This document shows positions 16,888 to 26,062 of a stretch of 28,372 nucleotides of DNA, piece after piece. Source of the DNA: Pyronema omphalodes (lineage: Eukaryota; Ascomycota; Pezizomycetes; Pezizales; Pyronemataceae); the NCBI GenBank assembly GCA_024516155.1, contig JAJJXM010000157.1:1-28372 (forward strand), written 5' to 3'. The notes below the pieces were generated by a model. That model saw only the letters and a program-made list of their open reading frames with translations. It had not been told where the DNA came from and made no database searches. Position numbers and translations under genes: made by a program. How positions within the stretch are numbered: the stretch's first letter is position 1; every line of letters starts with the position of its first letter.

Positions 16888-17334
16888 CTAAGCGTAGTCA
16901 CGCACGCGCTTCTGTAACCCTAATCGTGCGCGTGCGTCCGTAACCCTAACCCTAGCTGTGCGCGTACGGTCACAAACCTAACCCTAGTTTATGTGCGTGC
17001 GGGTGCAACCCTAACCCTAGTCACGTGAATCCAGATCAGCTGCGATTGGAAAGATGGTGCAATACTGATAAGGTCACATGACTAGATCTTATCTTATCGA
17101 TAAGATGATCGTGCCCTAGCCCTAGTCACGTGTGCGCACATTAGTAGACCAGTGCGCGTGCATACTGATCTACTACTGATTAGAGACACGTGACCGTTCT
17201 TATCTAATCGGATAAGATGATCGGTAGACCGTAGGTATGGAATTTCGGAAAAGGGATCCGAACAGACCCCTAACCCTGGGGATAGGTCACGTGGCCTTTT
17301 TGACAATTTGGGAATTGAGCGTAACCCTAACCCA
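16884..17334. promoter_or_regulatory. Cluster of telomere-type AACCCTAA motifs in the family-3 LTR
   Basis: AACCCTAA occurs at 16884 and 16916; CCCTAACCCTAG-type pairs occur near 16942, 16976 and 17007; a CCCTAGCCCTAG variant lies near 17113; further CCTAACCC words lie near 17270 and 17322. They are separated by unrelated sequence, so this is not a telomere tract. Several abut CACGTG (17022, 17125). They could bind Myb-type telomere-repeat factors. Confidence 0.65.
17091..17106. promoter_or_regulatory. GATA-type palindrome ATCTTATCGATAAGAT
   Basis: Perfect 16-bp palindrome made of two opposed GATAAG sites. A second spaced pair, TCTTATC (17199-17205) and GATAAGA (17211-17217), lies 100 bp on. 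GATA factors control nitrogen and iron responses in fungi. Confidence 0.55.
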
Positions 17335-17470
17335 GGCGAGTGACGAGTGATGATCGAAGACCGAGGGATAATAGAAATGAATAAACAAACGAGTGCTGAA
17401 TAATGAAGCGAATGATAATAGGTGAATGAGTGACGAGGAGGGGGAAGGTAATAATTCTCGAGCCGTGACA

Positions 17471-18519
17471 GGATATCCCGTCTGGGACTGAGCTCCGGCG
17501 AAGTAACTTGTAAGATAAGTTGGGGAGGGGTCCCGGTTTATCGGGGTACTTTTTATGAAAATCGTCAACGGCTTTACTGTCGGAATGGAGTCAGGCGGGT
17601 TCCCAATTGGGCATATCGTATCCAACCCAGTCAACCATATTCTGGAGTTTCTTCCGGTGAATTCAGGAGTCGAGGATAGCTTCGATGAAGTATTCGTCTT
17701 CACCGTCGATTTCCACCGGGGGTGGTGGGTCGGATTGTTGACCGGGGTAGGGGTCATTCGCAGCGGGTTCCAATAGGGAAACATGTTGAACGTTGTGGCA
17801 TTTCATCGTCGGGGGTAGTTCTAATCGGTAGGCATAGGGGGATACTTTTGCGATAATCTTGAGGGGTCCGTAACGTTTGTTGTCTAATTTCCGGGAGGGT
17901 CGACGGGTTTTCCAATTGCGGGCATTCATCCATACCAGATCTCCGGGCTGATAATTCGGTGACGGGAGTCGATGTTTATCGGCATTCTCTTGATAACGTA
18001 GATTAGCTCTATTGATTTCAGCTCGTAAATGGTTATGGATTTCGGCGAGGGTTTACGAAGTTGTGAGGGCCCGTCGATCGTTTACATCGTTCGTAGCTGC
18101 TGGCAGTAAATCGAATTGGCAACGGGGGTCGAATCCTTTATTAGCAAAGAACGGGGAAGTTCCCGTTGTCTCGGATGCTTGGTTATTCGCAGCGAATTCT
18201 GCTAATGGTAACCAGTCAGCCCAATCGTCTTGAAGATAGTTGACGTGGGCTCGGAGGTATTGTTCCATAATAGCGTTCATTCGTTCTGTTTGACCGTCCG
18301 TTTGTGGATGGAATGCCGTAGATAATCGAGGCTCGATTCCCAAACGTCGACAGAGATTCCTCCAAAACAAAGCAGCGAATTGGGGTCCTCGATCAGAGAT
18401 AATGGTAAGGGGGAGTCCATGCAATCGAACGATGTGGGTAATAAACAAAGACGATAATTCCTTTGCGTCGATATCTGTTCGACAGGCAATCAGATGTCGT
18501 TCTTTGGTTAATCTGTCCA
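17471..18519 (-). pseudogene. pol: Pol C-terminal part (integrase core to chromodomain), family-3 copy F
   Basis: This is the downstream half of the pol of copy F, read on the minus strand from the element E boundary at 18519. It shows [32 protein letters not shown], the integrase Glu in [13 protein letters not shown], a GPY/F module (YGPLKIIAKVSPYAYRL) and a chromodomain remnant (EDEYFIEAILDS, then VDWVGYDMPNWEPA). Three in-frame stops break it: TAA at 18055-18053, TGA at 17665-17663 (where relatives have Arg) and TGA near 17598. Each is one C-to-T step from Gln or Arg codons. The apparent frame at 18053-18691 starts inside the LTR of element E and is chimeric. Confidence 0.86.
18515..18519. 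repeat. Target-site duplication of element E, left
   Basis: GTCCA, repeated at 27474-27478. Removing element E and one copy joins the family-3 integrase in frame ([11 protein letters not shown]). Confidence 0.93.
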
Positions 18520-19325
18520 TGTCACACCCTATAATGTGTGAAGATAGAATTGGTATCATATATAACGCTATGGAGAATATGGCAAACTCGACAGGAGAAT
18601 GAATAATTGAGTTAGTATCCCGGGCCGGAACCCCCAGAGGAGCTCCGGCTAGCCACGTCACGTGATTCGTGACTTTCCGATAGGACCTCACAAGGATCCC
18701 GGCCCGAGGCGTCGAAACTATTATTCACTGTCAGTTTGGAGGACTCAGGACGGAGAAGAGGAAAGGAACACTTACCTCAAGGGTGTCGACTTACCCTTGA
18801 GACAACTACGAACGACGCTGATGGAGAACGAAGAAGACGACGAAAGGTCACCTCCTTATACCTGAGGAGTGTTCGGCAATACACGGCTACGATAGGGGCT
18901 GCATAGGAACAGAAGATTCCAGGAGGATGCAGATGCGGCGCAAGGATATCATCCGGTGTTACTAGTTGGGTGAACAGTGGGGCGAAAGATAAGGCAGGGT
19001 CTAGTCAGCAAACAGGAGTGGAATGCAGGACAAGGGTCAACAGTGCATTGGCATGAGACAACGTCCAGCAGGGAACTCCATTCAGGAAACCTGTTTGATA
19101 GAACTGATATGACGCGTCCTTGGGCCTAGAGCTGCCAACTTGGAACAAGACGGCGTTTGCATCCACACCAGGGTGTGGCTGCGCGCAAGTGCGCGCAGGT
19201 GGGGCACATATGACATCACACAGGAATGTGACGGAGTAATCCAGTCCGGTAGGGCATCAGGATGCCTTATGATGTCAGTGACCTCTACTTGCAATCGAGA
19301 TTCTCTAGGGAGATCTATGATGGCG

Positions 19326-19566
19326 CGACTCATACGATAAATGACTCATGCGTCATTATCACAAGAGTTCATGCATGATGCAGTCAGACGGAGTTGCCCT
19401 CCGGTGAGACTCATAACCCCAGCACCTCATTGGAAGGTGTGGTAGTACGGTGAGCGATTTCAAGGATTAATCTGACCAGGGCGAGCATTATGCAAGTGAG
19501 CAATCAATTTAATCGCGCGCTTAGCATGATGCAAGCCTCAGCAGATGCGTCACAGCCTTGACTCAT
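19326..19566. promoter_or_regulatory. Cluster of Gcn4/AP-1-like sites in the element E LTR
   Basis: The ideal palindrome ATGACTCAT lies at 19341-19349, overlapping ATGCGTCAT at 19348-19356. TGCGTCA lies at 19546-19552, TGACTCAT at 19559-19566 and a further GACTCAT at 19327. They lie 70-310 bp upstream of the TATA box. Confidence 0.5.
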
Positions 19567-19637
19567 GTCTTATCTCCTAAGCTCAGTTTGGCAGTTGGTT
19601 CCCCAAGGAAGGCTGGGCGAATTTGTAGACGAAAGTC

Positions 19638-19645
19638 TATAAAAG
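19638..19645 (+). promoter_or_regulatory. TATA box of the element E LTR
   Basis: TATAAAAG, repeated at 27181-27188 in the 3' LTR. The self-primer lies about 100 bp downstream. Confidence 0.65.
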
Positions 19646-19739
19646 ACCCTATGTCTTCCCTCTGTCTCCTCCATCATCATCCATTGATCCTATACGCGAC
19701 GATACCATATCTACACCAACGAATACCTCCGAAGACGAC

Positions 19740-19751
19740 CCTTAAGTTTAT
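19740..19751 (+). promoter_or_regulatory. Putative self-primer in the element E LTR
   Basis: CCTTAAGTTTAT is the exact reverse complement of 19933-19944. A 12-base match to a fixed sequence would occur by chance in a 1.4-kb LTR about once in ten thousand trials. Confidence 0.68.
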
Positions 19752-19932
19752 TCGGCCTGTGATCGATTGATTTACTTCCTAGCTTTATCTTTGGAACAAG
19801 CTCTATTAGTTCTTGGGAACGAAGTGTCTGTTAGTTCTTAGGAACGAAGTGTTTGTCTACATCCAGGACGAAGCACTCAGGTTACAATCGAAAAAGCCTC
19901 TGCATAGTCAGGACTGTGCCCAGGTTCACACT

Positions 19933-19944
19933 ATAAACTTAAGG
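19933..19944 (+). promoter_or_regulatory. Primer-binding site (self-priming type), element E
   Basis: ATAAACTTAAGG begins 2 nt after the 5' LTR, the same spacing as in family 1. No tRNA 3'-end complement is evident. Confidence 0.68.
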
Positions 19945-20040
19945 CTACAAGCTACCAAGTTTATTAATCGACACGAATACGAAAAGACCCTCTTCTAGGG
20001 CAAGCCTTATCAATTTCCGAAAAACACATTCTATTCAGCA

Positions 20041-22200
20041 ATGTCTTCCTTCCCCAGAATCACTGCCTCCCCGGCACCCCGCGACGATGACGACGTCTCC
20101 ATGACCAATGCAGTGGAGATCTATCGCCCTCAGACATGGGACGAGCTCTCAAAGGCTGGAAAGGCAGCACGCCAGGGGACAAGTGTTGATAGGAACCAAC
20201 TCCCTGATTGGTTCATCAAGATGGTGGAGAAGATGCAAATGACAGAAAGGGATGTTCAGGGATTGATGGCAGCCCTTAGAACCGAAGGAGCAACGGTACA
20301 AGCAGATATCAATTATATGAAGTACCAATATGACGAGATGGCTAAGACAATGCAACAAGCCTACGATGTTGTGTTGCGCCAAGGGAATATCGACAGAGAA
20401 CTAAGCCAAACAGCTATTGTACGACTCATTCAGTCTAGCAATGAGTTTAGCTCAGATGTTTGGAATGCCATTGGGGAATTGGCAACAGATATTCAACAGA
20501 AGCAGGCAGCCCACAACCAGGCTGCTGAACGTTTGAACATTGGTGTTAGAATCATCAATGATTACTTGAGGGATTTCTCCAACTATCAACAAGGTTGGAA
20601 TATGGGAGTCGAAGGTTGGGCAGCCACAAAAAATCAGACTGATCAACAAAGGGACGAACAGATTCGTCTTTTAGCACAAGCAGAGCAGGAGCAACAACGG
20701 AAATTGCTGGAATATGAGACTCAGAGGGAGAATGAGAAGAAGGAAATCATCGACAAGGTTATTCAAAGGGTTATGGATATGAATGCGAAGAACCAACCTA
20801 TCGATGCAGAATCTTTAGCTGAGGCGGTACAAGATGAACCCCGGCGGAGGACTGTCTCCCCTAGCCTTTTCAACATAGCCATGGAGACCGCCCTGCCTGC
20901 CTCAAGGATTGCTACACCACCCCCAGCAGCAGCTGGAAATGGCGGACGAGGCAATGGACCCCCAAGAAGGAGAATCACCATTCCTCCTCCAGAGCCCTCT
21001 GATAACGGAGGTCGCAATCCCAGACAGCCTGCAGCACCCCCTCAACAGAATCAGCCCAGTGATAATGCAGAAGCCGAAGCTACACGATTTCTGACAGCTA
21101 TCATTGACAAGATTCAAGGACCTAGGGATGGCCCCAAGAGACCCAAGATGCCAGAACTGAAGGCACCACAATACTTTTCTGGCAAAGACAAGACCCTTTA
21201 CAGAGCCTGGTGGACATCGGTACAGGACTACGTTTCAACCTATGCTATGTCCTGGCCGGACGAGGATGCACAAATCAAGTGGGTTGGAAGTTTATTCACC
21301 CACAAGGCGTTGGCATGGCACCAGGAGCGTAGGAAGTCTATCCAGAAGCAAAACTTGAAGGACAATTGGGAGGCATTCTCTAGTGCGATTGAGGCAAGGT
21401 TTGAGGACAAGAGGGAAGCTCAGAAGGATGTGAAGAGAATCACCGAGCTTCAATATGATGGTGATATCGACGACTATATCACTAAGTTAGAAGATTTGAA
21501 TATGCGCGTCGGGGCATTGGGACCTATGTACAGAAATGTCATATGGGAGGCCATGACCCCAGCTATTAAAAAAATGGTTTATCAGAGATATGGTGGAATT
21601 CCTAATGAAGACAGTACCCTAATTGATGCAGTAAAGGATGCTGCGCATGTTATTGAGGGATTGAATGAGGAGTTAGGATATACAAAAAAGAGAACTTTGG
21701 AAGTGCGTGGGGAGCGCAAGGATAAGGGAAAGGAAAAAGAATCTGCGCATCCACGGGAGGTGCAGCAGAAGAATCAAAAGGTTAAGGATAAGGGACCAAA
21801 GAAGGAATCTGCTGGGAAAAAGGAGAAGAAATCAGAAAAGCCAGCAGTATATGCCTCAGGAAGGGAGGCTTTGCAAGGAGTGCCCCAAGCCGAAATTGAC
21901 AAACATAAGAAGGACAAGGCAGACTGTTGGCGTTGTGGTCGTTCGGGTCACAGAATGTATGACTGCTATGCGAAGAAGACAGTTGGGGGGACTGAATTGG
22001 CAAAGGATGGGAAGGTAGCTTCTTCAGGGAAGAGGAAGCGTGATGATGATAATGATGATGGGCATGAACAAAAGCCCAAGGAAACAAAGAAGGCCAAAAC
22101 TGCAGCAGTAAGGCAGGATGATGAGGATACGGAAATGCCTGATGCGCAACCCAGAATTTGGGAATTGGAGGACGAGGAAAATATTCATTCGGATTTTTAA
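20041..22200 (+). CDS. gag: Gag polyprotein, element E
   Basis: 719 codons from ATG 20041 to TAA 22198-22200. This is the structural protein of the particle. The N-terminal ~250 residues are rich in Gln, Glu and Lys with helical, probably coiled-coil stretches (QAEQEQQRKLLEYETQREN). A Pro/Arg-rich linker covers about 290-345. The retrotransposon-gag domain lies at about 375-545 (FSGKDKTLYRAWWTSVQDY). A Lys-rich basic tract covers 555-610, and a CCHC knuckle CWRCGRSGHRMYDC lies at 629-642, followed by a KRKR-type basic patch and an acidic tail. It is longer than family-1 Gag, mainly through the N-terminal region. It overlaps pol by 58 nt. Confidence 0.94.
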   Translation: MSSFPRITASPAPRDDDDVSMTNAVEIYRPQTWDELSKAGKAARQGTSVDRNQLPDWFIKMVEKMQMTERDVQGLMAALRTEGATVQADINYMKYQYDEMAKTMQQAYDVVLRQGNIDRELSQTAIVRLIQSSNEFSSDVWNAIGELATDIQQKQAAHNQAAERLNIGVRIINDYLRDFSNYQQGWNMGVEGWAATKNQTDQQRDEQIRLLAQAEQEQQRKLLEYETQRENEKKEIIDKVIQRVMDMNAKNQPIDAESLAEAVQDEPRRRTVSPSLFNIAMETALPASRIATPPPAAAGNGGRGNGPPRRRITIPPPEPSDNGGRNPRQPAAPPQQNQPSDNAEAEATRFLTAIIDKIQGPRDGPKRPKMPELKAPQYFSGKDKTLYRAWWTSVQDYVSTYAMSWPDEDAQIKWVGSLFTHKALAWHQERRKSIQKQNLKDNWEAFSSAIEARFEDKREAQKDVKRITELQYDGDIDDYITKLEDLNMRVGALGPMYRNVIWEAMTPAIKKMVYQRYGGIPNEDSTLIDAVKDAAHVIEGLNEELGYTKKRTLEVRGERKDKGKEKESAHPREVQQKNQKVKDKGPKKESAGKKEKKSEKPAVYASGREALQGVPQAEIDKHKKDKADCWRCGRSGHRMYDCYAKKTVGGTELAKDGKVASSGKRKRDDDNDDGHEQKPKETKKAKTAAVRQDDEDTEMPDAQPRIWELEDEENIHSDF

Positions 22201-25200
22201 AGTCCTCTAGGGAGGCGTCACCCGAGGAGGAAACACATGAAGACGCAACAATTGGGAAATGCGCAGGAACAAAAAGGAAAATAATTGACAACCTTGAGTC
22301 GACCAGGACTAAGAGTCGACGATCGAACAATGGAGATGCTATTCCAGGAACTAGGGAATTAGCTCCGACTCCTCCTCACCATGGACCGAGGCCAATAATC
22401 AATATGGTTCTCACTTGGTCCAAGAATCAACAACGCACAGTCAGAGTCCTCTTAGACACAGGCTCTACTGCTGCTCTCCTGGACAAAGCCTTTGTCCACA
22501 AATTCAAAGTTCCAACCGTCAAAAGAGACACCCCCCTCCAAATTCGCAACTTCAACAATGAAATAGTTGCTGGAGCAGGAGTATTCTTTACGGTTCCATT
22601 TATGTTGCAGCATAAGAACCACTTTGCTGCAGAATCATTTGAAGTCGCTCCACTAGATAGCGACTGCGATGCTATCCTTCCATATTGGTGGATGGCTCAA
22701 CATCAACCTTGCAACCTCTGGGGAGATCAGAACCAGATCTCATTCACTTCCATACGTTGCAAAGAGAAGTGCACTAAGGCGCAAGCCAGTGCCTTCTCCC
22801 TCCAGGTCGACAGACATGTACTCGACCATCCAGAAGCCTTAGTTTTAGGCCATATCTCATCAGTATCCACCACAGAAGAACTATCAGAGGCACTTCAACA
22901 AGTCCCTGAGAAATTTCGTGGTTGGATTAATATCATGACAAAGGAAGCAGCAGATAGGCTTCCTGAACACAAACCCTATGACCATGCAATTGACCTGAAA
23001 GAAGGAGAGACACCTCCTTGGGGACCTGTCTACGCTCTTAACGAAGTTGAGCTTGAGACACTCAGAGAATGGTTGAAAGATATGCTGCGTACTGGAAAAA
23101 TCAGACCCTCCAAGTCACCAGCAGCAGCTCCTATTCTCTTCGTCCCAAAGGCCCATGGCAGAGGTCTCAGGTTATGTGTTGACTATCGGGGCATAAACAA
23201 AATAACAATTGCCAACCGATACCCGCTCCCACTCATGTCGGAATTACAAGACAGAGTTAGAGGAGCTAAAATATTTACGAAGATGGATCTGAAGAATGGA
23301 TACCATCTAATAAGAATAAAGGAAGGAGATGAATGGAAAACGGCTTTTAGGTGCCGATATGGACTATATGAATTTTTGGTTATGCCTTTTGGGTTGAGCA
23401 ATGCTCCGGCCACATTCCAAGATATGATGAATCATATCTTTAGGGATATGTTGGACCAAGGAGTTATTGCATATATTGATGATGTACTCATCTATGCGGA
23501 GACGGAAGAAAAGCATGATGAGTTGGTTAAAGAAGTATTAAAAAGGTTGGAAGAAAATGGGTTGGTTATATCACCGGAAAAATGTGTCTGGGGACAAAGG
23601 AAAGTGGAATTTCTGGGATATATAATAAGTGAAAATGGGATTGAAATGGCTAAGGACAAGGTGGAAACTGTCCTTATATGGGAAGCCCCAAAGTCCTTGA
23701 AGGAAGTACAAGGCTTTCTTGGATTCGCTAACTTCTATCGGAGATTCATTAAGGACTTCTCAAGAATATGTCGTCCTCTAACAGAATCTACGAAAGGCGA
23801 TCCAAAGAAATGGGAATGGACTGTTGCAATGGAACTAGCATTTGACGAGCTAAAGAGACGATTCACTACAGCACCAATCCTGCATCATTTTGATCCAAGA
23901 AAGGTCTGTATTGTTGAAACTGATGCTTCTGATTTTGCTTTAGGCGCAGTTCTATCCCAGAAAGGGGATGATGGGAAGTTGCATCCGATTGCTTTCCATT
24001 CAAGAAAATTCACTCCTGCTGAGATCAACTATGAGATTCACGACAAAGAACTATTAGCTATTGTTGACTCATTCAAAGTATGGAGAAGATATCTTGAAGG
24101 AGCAATGTTTACTGTGGAAGTTTACAGCGACCACCAAAACCTGGAGTACTTCACAACAACAAAAGTACTCAATCGACGTCAAGCTAGATGGGCTCAAGAG
24201 CTTGCTGGCGTTGACTTCAAAATTTATTACAGACCTGGGGTAAAGAATGGGAAACCTGATGCTTTATCTAGGCGTCCGGAGTTCCGCCCTGAAAAGGGGG
24301 GAGGTGAAGATCAGCCGATTACGACGATCCTGCATCAAAGTCATTTTGCATCGATTTCGTCAATCAGCACTGCTGGAGAAGGAACATCTTTTATCATTTC
24401 TTCAGCACGTCTTTCCTCTATTCCCTTGGTTAAATGGTCTGCAGAATTTTTGAAGATGGTCAAGGAAGCTGGAAAACTGGATCAGACATACGTGGAGGCA
24501 ACAAAGAGAATAAAGGAACCACTGACGATAGAGGACGGCATACTCTATCGAAAAGAGAAACTATGGGTACCAAAGGATTTGGTAAATACGGTTCTTGAAT
24601 CCGAACATGACTCTAAAATTGCAGGTCATTTCGGACAAGACAAAACTATTGAATTAATTCGAAGGAACTTCTGGTGGCCGAAGATGGAAGAAGGAATAAT
24701 CAATTATGTTAAGAGTTGTATGGAATGTCAAAGGGACAAGAAGGCGCGGCACCTGAAGTATGGATTACTTCAACCTTTGGAATTACCCTATGCCCCATGG
24801 CAATCAATCGCCATGGACTTTATTACAGACCTACCGGAATCAAATGGATGTGATCAACTCTGGGTAGTAGTTGATCGATTTTCGAAGATGGCCCACTTTA
24901 TACCATTGCAAAAGGACGGCAAGACAACTGCAGACCTTGTCCGGATCTTTGCTAAAGAAATATGGAAATTACATGGGCTGCCAACAGACATTGTTTCGGA
25001 TAGGGATTCCAGGTTCACAAGTACGACCTGGAAAGCATTTCTTGGGACACTAGCAATCAAGCCTAGAATGTCCACAGCGTTCCACCCTCAAACTGACGGA
25101 CAGACGGAACGACTCAACCAGACAATTGAAGCATACCTCCGCTCCTTTGTCAATCATGAGATGGACGATTGGGTTGACTTGTTGCCAATGGCAGAGTTTG

Positions 25201-25892
25201 CCTATAACAACTCAGTAACCACCGCTACAGGACTATCACCCTTTTATGCGAATTACGGTTACAACCCCATTGCCAGCAACCCTACTGCAACTGCTGTGCG
25301 AAATCCTGCCAGCAAAGCATACGCCCACTGGATGCATACTGTGCACGAGGGAGCAAAATCATCCTTACAGAAAGCACAAGAAAGAATGAAGAAGTATGCA
25401 GACCTACAACGCAAGGAGGCCCCTACTTACCAAGTTGGAGACTTGGTTATGCTTGATGGACGACATATCAAAACACGACGACCGTCACACAAATTGGATC
25501 ACAAATTACATGGTCCATTTCAAGTCGAAAAAGTCATATCCCCGACAGCAATTCGTCTCACTCTACCACGCAAATGGAAGATTCATAATGTCTTTCATAT
25601 TTCCCTACTTGAGCCTTTCCACACCGGTACAAGAGCTCCACCAGATCCAAATAAAATTCTTAGGGAAGCAGACGACGTTGAGGGAAGCGAGGAGTACGAT
25701 ATAGATGAAATTATGAGCAGTTATAAATCAGGAAACAGAGTACTTTACCTCGTTAAATGGCTTGGGTGGCCAAACAAGAAAGATTGGACGGCGGAACCCT
25801 TCGACAACTTTTCAGTAGGAGGTCAGGAGAAGCTCAGAGAATTCCATCTCAAGCACCCTGATGCTCCGAGGGACTACCGACTCAAAGACTAG
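22143..25892 (+). CDS. pol: Pol: PR, RT, RNase H, integrase, chromodomain, element E
   Basis: The frame opens after TGA 22140-22142, in the -1 frame to gag; no ATG lies near the gag end, so a Gag-Pol fusion by frameshift is expected. Numbering from 22158 (1244 residues): protease LLDTGSTAALL with Asp 100; RT with LCVDYRGIN, MPFGLSNAP and YIDD at 439-442; RNase H with VETDASD and YSDHQNLEYF; integrase HHCC finger (GHFGQDKT ... CMECQ) and triad D887, D948, E984 ([12 protein letters not shown]); GPY/F module (LHGPFQVEKV); and a chromodomain from about 1178 (EEYDIDEIMSSY ... YLVKWLGW). No stop or frameshift is visible. The stop is TAG 25890-25892. Confidence 0.95.
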   Translation, partial: CATQNLGIGGRGKYSFGFLKSSREASPEEETHEDATIGKCAGTKRKIIDNLESTRTKSRRSNNGDAIPGTRELAPTPPHHGPRPIINMVLTWSKNQQRTVRVLLDTGSTAALLDKAFVHKFKVPTVKRDTPLQIRNFNNEIVAGAGVFFTVPFMLQHKNHFAAESFEVAPLDSDCDAILPYWWMAQHQPCNLWGDQNQISFTSIRCKEKCTKAQASAFSLQVDRHVLDHPEALVLGHISSVSTTEELSEALQQVPEKFRGWINIMTKEAADRLPEHKPYDHAIDLKEGETPPWGPVYALNEVELETLREWLKDMLRTGKIRPSKSPAAAPILFVPKAHGRGLRLCVDYRGINKITIANRYPLPLMSELQDRVRGAKIFTKMDLKNGYHLIRIKEGDEWKTAFRCRYGLYEFLVMPFGLSNAPATFQDMMNHIFRDMLDQGVIAYIDDVLIYAETEEKHDELVKEVLKRLEENGLVISPEKCVWGQRKVEFLGYIISENGIEMAKDKVETVLIWEAPKSLKEVQGFLGFANFYRRFIKDFSRICRPLTESTKGDPKKWEWTVAMELAFDELKRRFTTAPILHHFDPRKVCIVETDASDFALGAVLSQKGDDGKLHPIAFHSRKFTPAEINYEIHDKELLAIVDSFKVWRRYLEGAMFTVEVYSDHQNLEYFTTTKVLNRRQARWAQELAGVDFKIYYRPGVKNGKPDALSRRPEFRPEKGGGEDQPITTILHQSHFASISSISTAGEGTSFIISSARLSSIPLVKWSAEFLKMVKEAGKLDQTYVEATKRIKEPLTIEDGILYRKEKLWVPKDLVNTVLESEHDSKIAGHFGQDKTIELIRRNFWWPKMEEGIINYVKSCMECQRDKKARHLKYGLLQPLELPYAPWQSIAMDFITDLPESNGCDQLWVVVDRFSKMAHFIPLQKDGKTTADLVRIFAKEIWKLHGLPTDIVSDRDSRFTSTTWKAFLGTLAIKPRMSTAFHPQTDGQTERLNQTIEAYLRSFVNHEMDDWVDLLPMAEFAYNNSVTTATGLSPFYANYGYNPIASNPTATAVRNPASKAYAHWMHTVHEGAKSSLQKAQERMKKYADLQRKEAPTYQVGDLVMLDGRHIKTRRPSHKLDHKLHGPFQVEKVISPTAIRLTLPRKWKIHNVFHISLLEPFHTGTRAPPDPNKILREADDVEGSEEYDIDEIMSSYKSGNRVLYLVKWLGWPNKKDWTAEPFDNFSVGGQEKLREFHLKHPDAPRDYRLKD
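22194..22200 (+). promoter_or_regulatory. Possible -1 shift site at the gag stop, element E
   Basis: Gag ends GAT TTT TAA. A Phe tRNA on TTT can slip back one base and still read TTT, placing the pol codon TTA next. A potential stem TCCTC (22203-22207) / GAGGA (22224-22228) follows. This is not the standard heptamer, so the exact site is uncertain. Confidence 0.4.
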
Positions 25893-26049
25893 GCTTAATG
25901 TTTTTTCCCACGTGGTTTTCATTAAGTTGAGTTGGTAGTAGGATGTAGGGGCTGGAGGACTACACCTATAATTGATCACTTAATCACTTGGCTGCGGCGA
26001 GGTGCGATCACAGAATGATGAACTACGAGCTTCGGGACGAAGCTTGAAC

Positions 26050-26062
26050 AGGGGGGAGGTGG
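26050..26062 (+). promoter_or_regulatory. Polypurine tract, element E
   Basis: AGGGGGGAGGTGG directly abuts the 3' LTR. A small perfect hairpin AGCTTCG-GGA-CGAAGCT (26028-26044) lies just upstream. The rest of 25893-26049 is non-coding with no other feature seen. Confidence 0.8.

Larger units (their letters stand above)
16331..17470 (-). repeat. 3' LTR of family-3 copy F
   Basis: No gene is present in these 1140 bp. On the minus strand they begin TGTCACGGCTCGAG (17470), directly after the pol remains of copy F, and end CGTCGTTACA (16331), giving TG...CA ends. The long putative U3 part (about 16800-17340) is dense in motifs: AACCCTAA-type words, CACGTG boxes, GATA palindromes and a 21-bp G+C-rich tandem repeat. 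The left part (16331-16720) is AT-rich. The boundaries are inferred from one LTR only, since the 5' partner is outside the window. Confidence 0.7.
18520..19930 (+). repeat. 5' LTR of element E
   Basis: 1411 bp, TGTCACACCC...GGTTCACA. No protein gene. It holds a bZIP-site cluster (19326-19566), TATAAAAG (19638-19645) and the self-primer CCTTAAGTTTAT (19740-19751). Short frames inside are repeated identically in the 3' LTR only because the LTRs are identical. Confidence 0.95.

Noticed and set aside
16512..16901. 129-codon minus-strand frame
   Set aside because: It falls in the family-3 LTR, is low complexity at its N-terminus and resembles no known protein; no conservation evidence.
16880..17335. 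Chromosome end or true interstitial telomere tract
   Set aside because: The AACCCTAA words are single or double, separated by unrelated sequence, and lie inside a TG...CA LTR followed by more elements.
18520..18691. N-terminal extension of the family-3 minus-strand integrase frame
   Set aside because: These codons are the element E LTR read in antisense; the real upstream sequence is at 27474-28372.
19082..19340. Short frames on both strands in the element E LTR, repeated at 26625-26883
   Set aside because: Their identity in two places reflects identical LTRs from one recent insertion, not conservation.
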